A stretch of 63,923 nt of DNA from Desulfovibrio sp. (GTDB taxonomy: Bacteria; Desulfobacterota; Desulfovibrionia; Desulfovibrionales; Desulfovibrionaceae): NCBI GenBank assembly GCA_031280915.1, contig JAITGC010000099.1:1-63923 (forward strand). Reading direction: 5' to 3'. The notes under the pieces are model-generated. The model did no database searches. It was not told the DNA's origin and worked only from the letters and a program-made list of their open reading frames with translations. The translations under genes and the position numbers were made by a program. Shown piece by piece: positions 7,941-17,097 of this stretch (the first letter of the stretch is position 1; every line of letters begins with the position of its first letter).

Positions 7941-9188
7941 ATGCCGCATTATCTGATCAAGGTGACGGACAACACGCTTCACGCCGTGATCGTTTTTTCC
8001 CTGCTCGCTCTTCTGGCCGCGCTTGTGTTGCGCAAAGGAGATCGGGCGCCCATGGCCTGTGGCGTCGCCCTCGGCTTCGCCATCGCCCTGACCTACGCCA
8101 TACTCAAGCGGAATACCGGTTTCGCCGTACGGGAATTTTACGACCTTGGGGTCATAACCCCTTCACTTCTTTTGCAATTCGTTATGTTTGCTTCATTATG
8201 GCGCCTGTTTGCCGAAGGCAAAAAGACAGGCATGGCGGGGCGCTCTCTTATCACCCTGTCACTGGCAAGCCTGACCGCCTATGCTCTGCCCAACATCATG
8301 CTATATCCCTTCGAGTTCGCGGTGGGCATGGAATCCGTCTTCAACACGGAATTTCTGTACCGCGTCATCGGTTATAGCCTCGGTCTTTTGCTCATGTTCC
8401 TCTTGGGTCTGGGCATCTTCAAAATTTCCTCAAGGCTGCCGCGCCGTTTTCTCCAGGCTCTCTTTTTCGCCGTGCTGCTGGTCTTTTGCGCCAAGCTGGC
8501 TCTTGAAATGACGCAAATACTGGTGGCCCGGAGCATGGTGCCGCGCGGCCCCCGGCTGATGTCTCTGGTTATTTTCGTTCTGACCCATGTCAATTGGTTT
8601 GCTTTCGCCATAATGGGGCTTGTTTTCTTTTTTACGGCCTCACTCGTCGCGCGGATACGCTTCGAACCGCTTCCGGATGGAAACCCCGCTGTTCGCCGCA
8701 AACGAAAAGCCGGAAACAGAAATCTGTATCGCCACAGTGCCTGCGTTTTCTTCTGCCTGCTCGTTTCCGCCCTTACGATCACGGAAATCCGGGCCTACGC
8801 CAACAGGGAAGTGGAAATATCCCCTCCGTTGGAGATAGCCGCCGTGGATGGAAAAATCCTGCTCCCCATCGAAACGATCAATGACGGCAACCTGCACCGT
8901 TTCCAGTACAGGAACGCGAACGGCGCCATTGTCCGCTATATTGTCATCAAAAAATCGGAAACAGCCTACGGAGTGGGTCTTGACGCCTGCGACATCTGCG
9001 GCCCGTCAGCGGGATATTACCAGCGCAAGGACAAGGTCATATGCAAGCTGTGTGATGTGGTTATGAATACCTCTACCATCGGTTTTCCCGGCGGGTGTAA
9101 TCCGGTGCCGCTCCGGTTCAGCATTTCGCAAGGCAATATGGTCATCCTGGCGGCGGATCTTGACGCGGAACAGGCACGATTCCGGTAA
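7941..9188 (+). CDS. DUF2318 membrane protein with paired CxxC motifs (Cj1660-like)
   Basis: About 415 residues, GGAGAACATC before the ATG. The first 245 residues hold about seven hydrophobic segments. After a basic loop and another hydrophobic stretch, a C-terminal soluble domain contains DACDICG and, about 17 residues later, CKLCD, then a GFPGGCNP loop. This Cys arrangement is typical of DUF2318 and could bind metal, heme or an Fe-S centre, or do thiol chemistry. It is the third conserved gene of the P19-type iron locus. Its role is not established; ferric reduction or electron supply to the periplasm is inferred. Confidence 0.85.
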   Translation: MPHYLIKVTDNTLHAVIVFSLLALLAALVLRKGDRAPMACGVALGFAIALTYAILKRNTGFAVREFYDLGVITPSLLLQFVMFASLWRLFAEGKKTGMAGRSLITLSLASLTAYALPNIMLYPFEFAVGMESVFNTEFLYRVIGYSLGLLLMFLLGLGIFKISSRLPRRFLQALFFAVLLVFCAKLALEMTQILVARSMVPRGPRLMSLVIFVLTHVNWFAFAIMGLVFFFTASLVARIRFEPLPDGNPAVRRKRKAGNRNLYRHSACVFFCLLVSALTITEIRAYANREVEISPPLEIAAVDGKILLPIETINDGNLHRFQYRNANGAIVRYIVIKKSETAYGVGLDACDICGPSAGYYQRKDKVICKLCDVVMNTSTIGFPGGCNPVPLRFSISQGNMVILAADLDAEQARFR

Positions 9189-9310
9189 AGCGGTTCAACA
9201 TTGAAAATGTTCGGCCGCTCAGCGCGGATTTTCAAAAAAATCCGCGCCGCGAAATGCTTGCAAGACGAACTTGCTTCGCCGTCAAGCAAGCATTCCAAAA
9301 TGAAAAGGCT
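9188..9310 (+). repeat. B-family intergenic repeat, copy B1
   Basis: Three hairpins in a row: GAGCGG/CCGCTC-type with inner AACATT/AATGTT, then GCGCGGATTTT/AAAAATCCGCGC, then AATGCTTGC/GCAAGCATT. It begins at the stop codon of the DUF2318 gene and is followed directly by an A element, so a B-A composite sits inside the iron operon. Confidence 0.8.
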
Positions 9311-9312
9311 TT

Positions 9313-9435
9313 AGAGCAATTTCACTTTGAAATCGCTCAGGCGGCGGGGCGAACGTCTCGCCGCTCACTGCCAGGGCGTAGGCGAAATTTACTTTCGCCG
9401 TTAAGCGCCGCAGCAAGTGTCAAAGTTAATCTGCT
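9313..9435 (+). repeat. A-family intergenic repeat, copy A3
   Basis: Near-identical to 4706-4827, including the final AATCTGCT. It ends 14 bases before the next ATG, so the ribosome binding site of the downstream permease (AAGGGGAGG) starts immediately after the repeat. Confidence 0.85.
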
Positions 9436-9449
9436 TTAAGGGGAGGCAA

Positions 9450-10742
9450 ATGTTCTGGAAAATAATCTTCGGCGCGCTGACGCGCCAGAAAAGCAAACTC
9501 GCGCTGATTGCCTTCACGGTGGCCCTTGGCGTTTCGCTGGCCACAGCCATGCTCAACGTCATGTTTGACGTGGGCGACAAGGTGAACCAGGAGCTGAAGA
9601 CCTATGGCGCCAATCTGAATGTAGTGCCTAAAGGCCTTTCCATCCTCGGCGAGATGTACGCTCTGGATCCCGCTGAAGAAGTCGCCAAACGGCCCGAACA
9701 ACATCTCAGGGAAGAGGATCTCGTTAAAATCAAAATGATCTTCTGGGCCTATAATATTGTGGACTTCGCGCCGTATCTGGAAACAAAAGTGATGCTGGGG
9801 GGGCAGGCCGTCACCATGATGGGCACGTGGTTTGACAAGCATCTGACCCTGCCCACAGGCGATGAAGTGGATACCGGCATGGCGCGCATGAAATCCTGGT
9901 GGGACGTGACCGGTTTCTTTGTTCGGGACGATGAGACGCACGGAGTCATGCTGGGCGCGGCGCTCGCCGCCAGACTCAATCTCGGAGTCGGCGACTCCTT
10001 CCCCATTGCCGGGGGGGACGGCGAAGCGCTGGGCGAATTCATCGTGCGCGGGGTGTTTCACAGCGGCGGTGACGAGGACAATCAGATATTCGTTCCCCTC
10101 CGGCTTGCGCAACGGATCGCGGGCAAGCCCGGACTGGTTCAGCGCGTGGAGGTCAGCGCCCTGACCACGCCGGAAAACGAATTGGCGCGCCGCGCCGCCC
10201 AGGACCCGAACAGCCTCTCCCGCCTGGAGTGGGATACATGGTACTGTACGGCCTACATCAGCGCCATCGCCTACCAGATTGAGGAAATCATGCCGGATGC
10301 CAGGGTCAAGGCCGTGCTTCAGGTGGCGGAATCCGAAGGCGCGATTTTGCAGAAAACCCAGCTTCTCATGTTTTTGCTGACAGTACTTGGCCTGTTCTGT
10401 TCCTCCCTTGCCATCTCCAATCTTGTGACGGCCAACGTCATGGAACGAAGCACGGAAATCGGGCTGTTGAAAGCTTTGGGCGCCACAACGGTTTCCGTAA
10501 CCCTGCTGATCATGACGGAAATCCTCATTACCTCCCTCGCGGGCGGCATTGCCGGCTATTTTGCCGGGCTGGGCTTTGCCCAGATAATCGGACGCGCGGT
10601 TTTCGGTTCCGCAGTGACCGCAAAAATGCTGGTCGTTCCGCTGGTGGCCCTGTTGGTTCTGCTCGTTACGCTGGCAGGGAGCCTCCCCGCCGTGCGTATG
10701 CTCCTTTTGTTACGGCCTACTGAGGTTCTGCATGGAAAATAG
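9450..10742 (+). CDS. ABC transporter permease of the P19 iron locus (MacB/FtsX type)
   Basis: 430 residues, start set by AAGGGGAGGCAA before the ATG. One N-terminal membrane helix (about 20-45), a large periplasmic MacB_PCD-like domain (about 50-290) and three C-terminal helices in the FtsX domain (from about 305), including MERSTEIGLLKALGA, a conserved coupling segment. It corresponds to Cj1661 in the Campylobacter locus. With the next permease and the ATPase it should form a type VII-like mechanotransmission ABC complex acting on periplasmic partners rather than moving solute through the membrane; that is inference from the MacB/FtsX family. Confidence 0.88.
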   Translation: MFWKIIFGALTRQKSKLALIAFTVALGVSLATAMLNVMFDVGDKVNQELKTYGANLNVVPKGLSILGEMYALDPAEEVAKRPEQHLREEDLVKIKMIFWAYNIVDFAPYLETKVMLGGQAVTMMGTWFDKHLTLPTGDEVDTGMARMKSWWDVTGFFVRDDETHGVMLGAALAARLNLGVGDSFPIAGGDGEALGEFIVRGVFHSGGDEDNQIFVPLRLAQRIAGKPGLVQRVEVSALTTPENELARRAAQDPNSLSRLEWDTWYCTAYISAIAYQIEEIMPDARVKAVLQVAESEGAILQKTQLLMFLLTVLGLFCSSLAISNLVTANVMERSTEIGLLKALGATTVSVTLLIMTEILITSLAGGIAGYFAGLGFAQIIGRAVFGSAVTAKMLVVPLVALLVLLVTLAGSLPAVRMLLLLRPTEVLHGK

Positions 10743-10769
10743 AAAAGGAATGGCAATACGGATGCGATA

Positions 10770-11909
10770 ATGATGAACAAAAATACTTTTTTCATGCTCA
10801 AAATGCTCTGTGGTTCCCTGCTGCGCCGCCGATCGCGTATGGCTGTGGCCTTGTTCGGCATTGCCGTGGGCGCCGCAGTGCTCCTTGGCATGGTTACGCT
10901 CTGCTATGACGTCCCACGGCAAATGAGCAGGGAATTCCGCTCCTATGGGGCCAATATGGTGCTGGTTTCCGCAGGAGGAGAGGCTCTGAATCTGGAGGAT
11001 GCCACGAAAGCCGCCGGGCTTTTGTCCAAGGATGATCTCATCGGCATGACCCCATTCCGCTATATTCCGATTCGCAACAATATGCTGCCGTATACCGCCG
11101 TCGGCACAGATTTCGAAGCGGTCAGACGTACCAGACCCTACTGGCAAATCAAAGGGAATTGGCCCACCCGGCGAAATGAAGTGCTCGTGGGAGCGGACAT
11201 TGCGGAATACGTGCTCCTTACACCGGGCAAAACCCTTTCCATCGACGGCCGTAATAGCAGGCAGGCGAAATTTGAAGCGGATATCACCATCAGCGGCATC
11301 GTCAAGACGGGGGGCGCGGAAGACGGATTCATCTTTATGTCTCTTCCGGACATGGAGGCCATAACCGGCGAGGGAAACAGGGCCGACGTCGTCGAGTTGA
11401 GCATCAGTGCCGGGGAAAAGGAACTAAAAAATATCGTCGCCGCCGTGCGTGACAGGACGCCGTCGCTGGAAGCGCGGCTGGTCAAACGCGTCACCCAGTC
11501 CGAAACAGTCGTTCTCGGCAAATTGGAAATGCTGGTGTATCTCGTCACGGTGATCGTGCTTATGCTGACCATGATCTGTGTGGCCACGACCATGATGGCT
11601 GTGGTTATGGAACGGCGCAAGGAAATCGGCCTAAAGAAGGCTTTGGGCGCGGAAAATCGCCGCATTGCCGGGGAATTCATGGCCGAAGGAGCGGTTCTCG
11701 GCGCTCTGGGGGGTCTCGGCGGCGGCGTGTGCGGCCTTCTGTTCGCGCGGTTAATCAGCGAGAACGTATTTGCCCGAACAGTTTCGGTTGAGTATCACCT
11801 TATTCCTGTGACGGTCATTGTGTCTGTTCTGGTGACCATGGCCGCGTGTCTGTTTCCCGTCAGGCGCGCGATGGATGTTGAACCGGCCCTTGTGCTTCGG
11901 GGCGAATAA
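10770..11909 (+). CDS. Second ABC transporter permease of the P19 iron locus
   Basis: About 379 residues (two adjacent ATGs at 10770 and 10773). Same layout as its neighbour: an N-terminal helix, a periplasmic domain from about 45 to 250, then three helices with MERRKEIGLKKALGA in the coupling loop. It is paralogous to the upstream permease; the two probably heterodimerise. It equates to Cj1662. The gap to the upstream gene is 27 bases and to the ATPase 23 bases, consistent with one transcript. Confidence 0.88.
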   Translation: MMNKNTFFMLKMLCGSLLRRRSRMAVALFGIAVGAAVLLGMVTLCYDVPRQMSREFRSYGANMVLVSAGGEALNLEDATKAAGLLSKDDLIGMTPFRYIPIRNNMLPYTAVGTDFEAVRRTRPYWQIKGNWPTRRNEVLVGADIAEYVLLTPGKTLSIDGRNSRQAKFEADITISGIVKTGGAEDGFIFMSLPDMEAITGEGNRADVVELSISAGEKELKNIVAAVRDRTPSLEARLVKRVTQSETVVLGKLEMLVYLVTVIVLMLTMICVATTMMAVVMERRKEIGLKKALGAENRRIAGEFMAEGAVLGALGGLGGGVCGLLFARLISENVFARTVSVEYHLIPVTVIVSVLVTMAACLFPVRRAMDVEPALVLRGE

Positions 11910-11932
11910 CCTGCCGCTGTCAGGAACCAGTC

Positions 11933-12592
11933 ATGAATATTCTTGAATTACTGGACATTTCCAAAATATACGGACCTGTTAAGGCCTTGCAAAACATAGA
12001 TCTCAGCCTGGAGCAGGGCGAGTGGATAGCCATCATGGGGCCGTCCGGCTCCGGAAAGACCACCATGATGAACATCATCGGCTGCATGGACAAACCCAGC
12101 AGCGGTTCGGTAATACTGGACGGCGAGAGTCTTTCCCGCCTTTCCGCCGAGGAGTTGACCGGTATCCGTCGGGACAAAATCGGCCTCGTCTTCCAGCAAT
12201 TTCACCTTGTGCCCTATCTGACGGCCCTGGAAAACGTGATGGTGGCCCAATACTACCATAGCATGACGGACGAGAAGGAAGCCCTGCGGGCCCTTGAGCG
12301 CGTCGGCCTGCGGGACAGGGCCAAACATCTGCCGCGCCAGTTGTCCGGCGGTGAGCAGCAGCGCGTGTGCATCGCCAGGGCATTAATAAACTATCCCAAA
12401 CTTATTCTGGCGGATGAGCCCACAGGCAATCTCGACGAAAGCAACGAAGGCGTCGTCATGGAGCTTTTCCGGCAATTGCACAAGGAAGGCAGCTCCATCG
12501 TAATGGTAACGCACGATCCGGGCGTTGCGGCCCATGCGGAAAAGACGGTGGTATTGGAACACGGACGCCTCGCGCGGATCACGATAAATTGA
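11933..12592 (+). CDS. ABC transporter ATP-binding protein of the P19 iron locus (LolD/MacB type)
   Basis: 219 residues with Walker A GPSGSGKTT, Q-loop VFQQFHLVPYLT, signature LSGGEQQRV, Walker B LILADEP and an H-loop MVTHDP. It is the energising subunit for the two preceding permeases and corresponds to Cj1663. In Campylobacter two thioredoxin-like genes follow; here the operon ends in a repeat and a tRNA, so those partners are missing from this locus. Confidence 0.92.
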   Translation: MNILELLDISKIYGPVKALQNIDLSLEQGEWIAIMGPSGSGKTTMMNIIGCMDKPSSGSVILDGESLSRLSAEELTGIRRDKIGLVFQQFHLVPYLTALENVMVAQYYHSMTDEKEALRALERVGLRDRAKHLPRQLSGGEQQRVCIARALINYPKLILADEPTGNLDESNEGVVMELFRQLHKEGSSIVMVTHDPGVAAHAEKTVVLEHGRLARITIN

Positions 12593-12601
12593 GCCGCTGT
12601 C

Positions 12602-12720
12602 AGAGCGATTTCACTTTGAAATTGCCCTGGCGGCGGGGCGAATGCATCGCCATTCACTGCCAAGGCGTAGACGAAATGTACTTTCGCCGTTAAGCGCCGC
12701 AGCAAGTGTCAAAGTTAAAA
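12602..12720 (+). repeat. A-family intergenic repeat, copy A4
   Basis: Same order of hairpins as copies A2 and A3, with a few substitutions (GAATGCATCGCCATTC replaces the GAACGTCTCGCCGCTC segment). It starts 10 bases after the ATPase stop. Confidence 0.85.
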
Positions 12721-12740
12721 TACTCCAGTGGAATTTATGC

Positions 12741-12769
12741 TTGACCGCCGTGTTGTTGTGGGTTAACAT
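12741..12769 (+). promoter_or_regulatory. Sigma-70-like promoter for the second tRNA-Gly
   Basis: TTGACC at 12741-12746, a 17-base spacer and TAACAT at 12764-12769, 13 bases before the tRNA. The flanks differ from those of the first tRNA-Gly, so only the tRNA itself is duplicated. Confidence 0.6.
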
Positions 12770-12782
12770 ACTTGATTCAAAA

Positions 12783-12859
<77 letters not shown>

Positions 12860-12874
12860 CAAAAATCCCAATAG

Positions 12875-12915
12875 GCCCCATAAGGTTCAAAAAATCTTGT
12901 GGGGCTTGAATTTTT
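12875..12915 (+). terminator. Probable terminator after tRNA-Gly
   Basis: Arms GCCCCATAAG and CTTGTGGGGC (one mismatch) around an A-rich loop, followed by TTGAATTTTT. The T tract is interrupted, so strength is uncertain. Confidence 0.5.
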
Positions 12916-12968
12916 AGATGAAATGTCGTCTACGGTCATCTCGGACACTCATTACATTTCTTTTGTTT

Positions 12969-13175
12969 AGAGCGGTTCAACATTGAAAATGTTTGACCGC
13001 TCGGCGCGGATCGGCAGCCGTTGTCCCGTCCCCGGGGCGTACGGATGCCTATCCCTTGCGGATTTTTTTGAAAACCCGCGCCACGAAATGCTTGCAAGGC
13101 GAACTTGCTTCGCCGTCAAGCAAGCATTTCAAAGTGAAAATGCTATAGAACAACTTCACTTTAAAATTGCTCTGG
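12969..13175 (+). repeat. B-family repeat B2 with trailing partial A element
   Basis: The first hairpin and the GCTTGCAAGGCGAACTTGCTT segment match B1, but about 45 extra bases interrupt the middle hairpin. From 13143 a decayed A-type hairpin (GAACAACTTCACTTTAAAATTGCTCT) follows, preserving the B-then-A order. The 12858-13347 interval contains only this and the tRNA terminator. Confidence 0.75.
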
Positions 13176-13347
13176 CCGTCTCAAAAATGCTTTTCGCCAC
13201 AGCCAAACCCGGCCATAAACGCCCCCGCCGGCGGGCAAGGACACATTTGCCGTGTATTTTCGGGATATTGGCAAAGACGGCGAATTTTCTTGTTCTGCCG
13301 GGGCAACTATGCTACACAGGGCGAAATCGGGACATCAAGGAGTCGTT

Positions 13348-13956
13348 ATGACAGTTTTCCGTGCCCGCGCATTCGGGCTGTGCGTCATGTTTGTCTGCTT
13401 CACCTGGGGAACCGTTTTTGCCGCGCAGAACGATTCCACCAAATCTTCCGCGGCGCCTGTAGTGAAACTGGAGACGAGTCTGGGGGATATTTTTGTGCGC
13501 CTGGATGAACGCAAGGCCCCCATATCCACAGCCAATTTTATCCAATACGTCAAATCCGGCCACTATGACGGGACAATTTTTCACCGTGTCATCAAGAGTT
13601 TCATGATTCAGGGCGGGGGCTTTACTCCGGAAATGAAGCAAAGACCGAGCCGGGCGGCTATCCGCAACGAAGCCGACAACGGGTTGAAAAACCAGAAATA
13701 CGCCATTGCCATGGCGCGTACCAATGACCCTCATTCCGCGACAGCCCAGTTTTTTATCAACACCAAAGATAACGCCTTTCTGGATTTCAGAAGTCAGACT
13801 TCTCAAGGTTGGGGCTATGCCGTCTTCGGCAAGGTGATCAAAGGTCAGGACGTGGTGGACAAGATTGAGAGCATCTCCACAGGTCAGCGGGGTCCTTACG
13901 ACGATGTTCCCGTAACACCCGTCATCATCAAGAAAGCCGTTCCGGCGACTGAATAA
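13348..13956 (+). CDS. Periplasmic cyclophilin-type peptidyl-prolyl isomerase
   Basis: 202 residues; AAGGAG sits 6 bases before the ATG. A signal peptide (about 1-23, ending VFAA) is followed by a cyclophilin domain: VKLETSLGDIFVRL, FHRVIKSFMIQGG with the catalytic Arg, IAMARTNDPHSATAQFFIN and WGYAVFGKVIKGQDVVDKI. It catalyses proline cis-trans isomerisation during folding of exported proteins. It resembles PpiA of enterobacteria. The mnmA start follows 5 bases after its stop, suggesting co-transcription. Confidence 0.93.
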   Translation: MTVFRARAFGLCVMFVCFTWGTVFAAQNDSTKSSAAPVVKLETSLGDIFVRLDERKAPISTANFIQYVKSGHYDGTIFHRVIKSFMIQGGGFTPEMKQRPSRAAIRNEADNGLKNQKYAIAMARTNDPHSATAQFFINTKDNAFLDFRSQTSQGWGYAVFGKVIKGQDVVDKIESISTGQRGPYDDVPVTPVIIKKAVPATE

Positions 13957-13961
13957 ACCTG

Positions 13962-15083
13962 ATGAAGCGCGCAGCCGTGGCCGTCAGCGGCGGCGTGGAC
14001 AGCCTATGTGCGCTCGTTCTTCTCAAGGAAGCCGGGCATGACGTGTTGGCCCTGCACGGCCTGTTTACATCAAAAGGGACGGACGGACATGATCCCCTGC
14101 CGGGCCTTGAACGCGCCTGTAAGACCCTGAATGTGCCGTTGCATGTCATTGATCTGCGAAATGTGTTTTTTCGGGAAGTCATCGTCCCTTTCGGACAAAA
14201 CTATGCCGATGGACGCACCCCCAATCCGTGTTCCCTGTGCAACAGGCGGGTTAAATTCGGCGCTCTTCTTGACGCGGCTCTCTCGCTTGGAGCAGAAAAA
14301 CTGGTCACCGGCCACTATGCCCGCCTGTCGCCGACCCCCTTCAGCGACTCTCCCGCCCTTTACGCCGCCAAAAACAAGGACAGGGACCAGAGCTACTTTT
14401 TAAGTCTGGTTCCGACGGAGCGTCTGCGTCACGCGCATTTCCCCCTTGCCGAACGCACAAAAGCCTGGTGCGCGGCCCAAGTGGAATCGGCGGGGCTGGT
14501 TGTTCCCCTGCCCTCTTCAAGCCAGGATATCTGCTTTGTGGAAGAAAAAGGGCCGGATGCGCACTGTGCCTATCTTCTGGCGCACTGGGCCTCGCTGGGT
14601 ATCCTTCCGCCTGGGGCGGGACCTGTCCTGCTTGCTGACAGCACGGGGAAAATACGAGAAGTGGGCGTCCATCAAGGGTTGTGGCGTTATACCGAAGGGC
14701 AGCGCCGCGGCATCGGCATCGCGCACCATGAGCCGTTGTATGTTCTCTCCAAAAATGTGGAGCGCAATGCGCTCATTGTAGGGGGCAAAGCGCTTTTGGG
14801 CATGACCGGCTGCCTCACGGGCAAGGCCAATTTTTTGTGTGAACCCAAATCATGGCCGAAACGTGTTTTCGCGCGCTTGCGGTATCGCCGCAGGGCCGCT
14901 CCGGCTCTGGTAAGCATACGGAACGGCTGTCTGGACATTCGCCTGGAGAGCGGAGAATTTCCCGCCGCTCCGGGTCAATTGGCCGTTATCTACGATGCGG
15001 AGGAAAGGGTGCTCGCCGGAGGAATCATTGAACATACGACACTGGACGAGGCTTTGCCGGCGGACATCCGGCCGGCTTGCTGA
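13962..15083 (+). CDS. mnmA: tRNA-specific 2-thiouridylase
   Basis: 373 residues. The PP-loop SGGVDS at 9-14 binds ATP. The catalytic Cys pair of the family is present: C90 (or C93) in NPCSLCNRR and C191 in SSSQDICF. GHYAR and the YTEGQRRGIGI region contact tRNA in family members. It adds sulfur to U34 of tRNA-Lys, -Glu and -Gln. Length is normal. It is followed by tatD after 45 bases. Confidence 0.94.
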   Translation: MKRAAVAVSGGVDSLCALVLLKEAGHDVLALHGLFTSKGTDGHDPLPGLERACKTLNVPLHVIDLRNVFFREVIVPFGQNYADGRTPNPCSLCNRRVKFGALLDAALSLGAEKLVTGHYARLSPTPFSDSPALYAAKNKDRDQSYFLSLVPTERLRHAHFPLAERTKAWCAAQVESAGLVVPLPSSSQDICFVEEKGPDAHCAYLLAHWASLGILPPGAGPVLLADSTGKIREVGVHQGLWRYTEGQRRGIGIAHHEPLYVLSKNVERNALIVGGKALLGMTGCLTGKANFLCEPKSWPKRVFARLRYRRRAAPALVSIRNGCLDIRLESGEFPAAPGQLAVIYDAEERVLAGGIIEHTTLDEALPADIRPAC

Positions 15084-15128
15084 AAACCGGAACGGCCGCC
15101 GCAGCGAAACCTGGCCAAGGCATACAAT

Positions 15129-15950
15129 ATGGGGCATAAAAAAATTCAGCGCATTGATCCGCTGACAATGGCCTTGCCGGTAGGCGGAGTAGACAGCCAC
15201 GCCCACCTTGACGGGCCGGAATTTGACGCCGACCGGGACGCCACGCTGGACCGCGCGCTCGCCGCCGGTCTTGCGCGGATCGGCTGCGTTTTTCTGAATC
15301 CCGGAGACTTTACCGTACGCAAGACGCTTTTTAACGCGCGCCCGGAGGTATTTTTCCTGCTGGGCATACACCCCTGTGAGGGCCGCTTCTGTACGGATGA
15401 AGCCCTTTCCGCCATGCGTGGGGCATTTGCCCATGAGCCGCGGCTGAAGGCCGTGGGTGAAATAGGCTTGGACTATCACTGGAAAGACTGCCCCAGAGAG
15501 ACGCAGATCGCGGCCTTTACCGCACAGCTTGATCTGGCGCGTGAACTCGACAGGCCGGTGGCACTGCACTGCCGCGAGGCGGAAGAAGAGGCCCTCGCCA
15601 TTTTGGAGTCACGGGGATTCAAAAATTATCCCCTGCTGTGGCACTGCTTCGGCGGCGGAAAAGGGCTTGCGCGCCGCATCCTCGCCAATGGTTGGCATAT
15701 TTCCATTCCCGGCCCGGTGACATATAACGGCAACGCCGGACTGCGCGAGGCCGTGGCCGTTATCCCGGCTGACCGCCTCCTGCTGGAAACGGACTCTCCC
15801 TACCTTTCGCCCGTGCCCTGGCGGGGCGCGCGCAACGAACCGGCCCATACCGTTTTCACGGCCCACGCCGTGGCCCTGGCGCGCGGCGAAAGCCCGGAAG
15901 CCGTCTGGCTGGCCTGCGGTGAAAACGCGCGGCGTTTTTTCAGGCTTTGA
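15129..15950 (+). CDS. TatD-family metal-dependent hydrolase (DNase)
   Basis: 273 residues with the family metal-binding motifs in order: DSHAHLD near 22-28, GEIGLDYHW near 115, LHCRE near 143, WHCFGG near 169 and LETDSPYLSP near 220. TatD/YcfH proteins are cytoplasmic TIM-barrel hydrolases with DNase activity. The start is uncertain between the ATG at 15129 and another at 15168, because the conserved domain begins around residue 20. Confidence 0.9.
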   Translation: MGHKKIQRIDPLTMALPVGGVDSHAHLDGPEFDADRDATLDRALAAGLARIGCVFLNPGDFTVRKTLFNARPEVFFLLGIHPCEGRFCTDEALSAMRGAFAHEPRLKAVGEIGLDYHWKDCPRETQIAAFTAQLDLARELDRPVALHCREAEEEALAILESRGFKNYPLLWHCFGGGKGLARRILANGWHISIPGPVTYNGNAGLREAVAVIPADRLLLETDSPYLSPVPWRGARNEPAHTVFTAHAVALARGESPEAVWLACGENARRFFRL

Positions 15951-15954
15951 ATTT

Positions 15955-16941
15955 ATGGACAAGAGAGAATTTCTGTATTTCCCCTCCCTGGATCCCGCGA
16001 TCAATCTTGCCTTGGAGGAATGGCTCCTTGCCTCTCTGCCGCCGGAGCATCCGGGTCTCTTTCTGCTGTGGCAAAACGGCCCCTCCGTTATTGTGGGGCG
16101 TCATCAGCGCACGGCGGAGGAGATCAACGCGGAATTCGTCCGTCGCGAAAACATCCCCGTAGTGCGACGCAACACCGGCGGCGGCGCTGTATATCACGAC
16201 ACGGGCAATCTCAATTTCTCCTTTCTGGAAAATGCGCAGACTCCCGGCAAGGTGGACTTTCACCGCTTCCTTGCCCCAATCAGCGCCGCTCTGGCGGATT
16301 TGGGCGTCATGGCCGAGATTTCCGGCCGGAATGATCTGGAAGTCAAAAGCCGCAAAATTTCCGGCAGCGCCCAGTTGCTACGCGGCGGCAAGAGGCTGCA
16401 TCACGGCACGCTTCTTGTGAATCTGGACTTTTCGCGCATGGTTGAGGCACTCAATCCCGCTCCGGACAAAACTCGCTCCAAAGGCGTGAAGTCCGTGCGG
16501 GCCAGGGTTGCCAATCTCGTGGATTTCTGGCGGCCGGGCACAGGCCTGGAAGAGTTGAAAAACGCCCTACTGCGCCATTGCGCGAGCGGGCCTGCCCGCC
16601 TGGGGGCCGGAGATATGGCGGCGGCCGAAAACTTGGCGGAGAAGAAATACCGCCAATGGGACTGGAATTACGGCGCTTCTCCGGCCTTTACCGAAAAAAA
16701 GCGGGAGCGTTTCCCTTGGGGAGACGTGGAAATGCGCCTTGACGTGCGCAATGGCGTCATCCGCGCCTGCCGGATCAACGGCGACTTTTTCTCCGCCGCG
16801 CCCGTTGGGGAATTGGAAACCCTGCTCACAGGACAAAGGCGGGAAGGCTCCGCTCTGGCGTTGGCCCTGGCCGCAGTGGACCTGGAGAGCTTTTTCAGCG
16901 GCTGTGACCCGGCCGTCATGCGCCGCTTCTTGACAGAATGA
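15955..16941 (+). CDS. lplA: Lipoate--protein ligase A
   Basis: 328 residues. The BPL/LplA domain shows RRNTGGGAVYHDTGNLNFSF (lipoyl-AMP binding, near 65-90), GRNDLEV and KISGSAQ with the conserved Lys, and HHGTLLVN. The ATG at 15955 lies four bases after the tatD stop. It transfers lipoate to lipoyl domains; the gcvH gene 1.5 kb downstream encodes an obvious substrate. A C-terminal accessory domain (about 240-328) is present, so it is not the truncated form that needs LplB. Confidence 0.92.
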   Translation: MDKREFLYFPSLDPAINLALEEWLLASLPPEHPGLFLLWQNGPSVIVGRHQRTAEEINAEFVRRENIPVVRRNTGGGAVYHDTGNLNFSFLENAQTPGKVDFHRFLAPISAALADLGVMAEISGRNDLEVKSRKISGSAQLLRGGKRLHHGTLLVNLDFSRMVEALNPAPDKTRSKGVKSVRARVANLVDFWRPGTGLEELKNALLRHCASGPARLGAGDMAAAENLAEKKYRQWDWNYGASPAFTEKKRERFPWGDVEMRLDVRNGVIRACRINGDFFSAAPVGELETLLTGQRREGSALALALAAVDLESFFSGCDPAVMRRFLTE

Positions 16942-17052
16942 CAAAAAATGCATATGCTGATATACACGTACTTCTTTAAAAATACTCTCATTGGGCAAAT
17001 ACATCACATAAAACGCATTGCTTCTAATAAATTTGGCATATTGAGACTTTGG

Positions 17053-17097
17053 TCAATGAAGGCAGCATGACCTGAAGGGCCATGCTGCCTTCATTGA
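17053..17097. other. Perfect 17-bp hairpin upstream of gcvT
   Basis: Arms TCAATGAAGGCAGCATG and CATGCTGCCTTCATTGA are exact complements around an 11-base loop. No T tract follows on either strand. The 16942-17278 gap is strikingly AT-rich compared with its neighbours. It also holds a decayed A-type hairpin (about 17136-17162). I could not see the conserved core of a glycine riboswitch. Confidence 0.6.

Noticed and set aside
9188..9435. CRISPR-like array
   Set aside because: Repeats are dispersed composite elements without regularly spaced identical units or cas genes.
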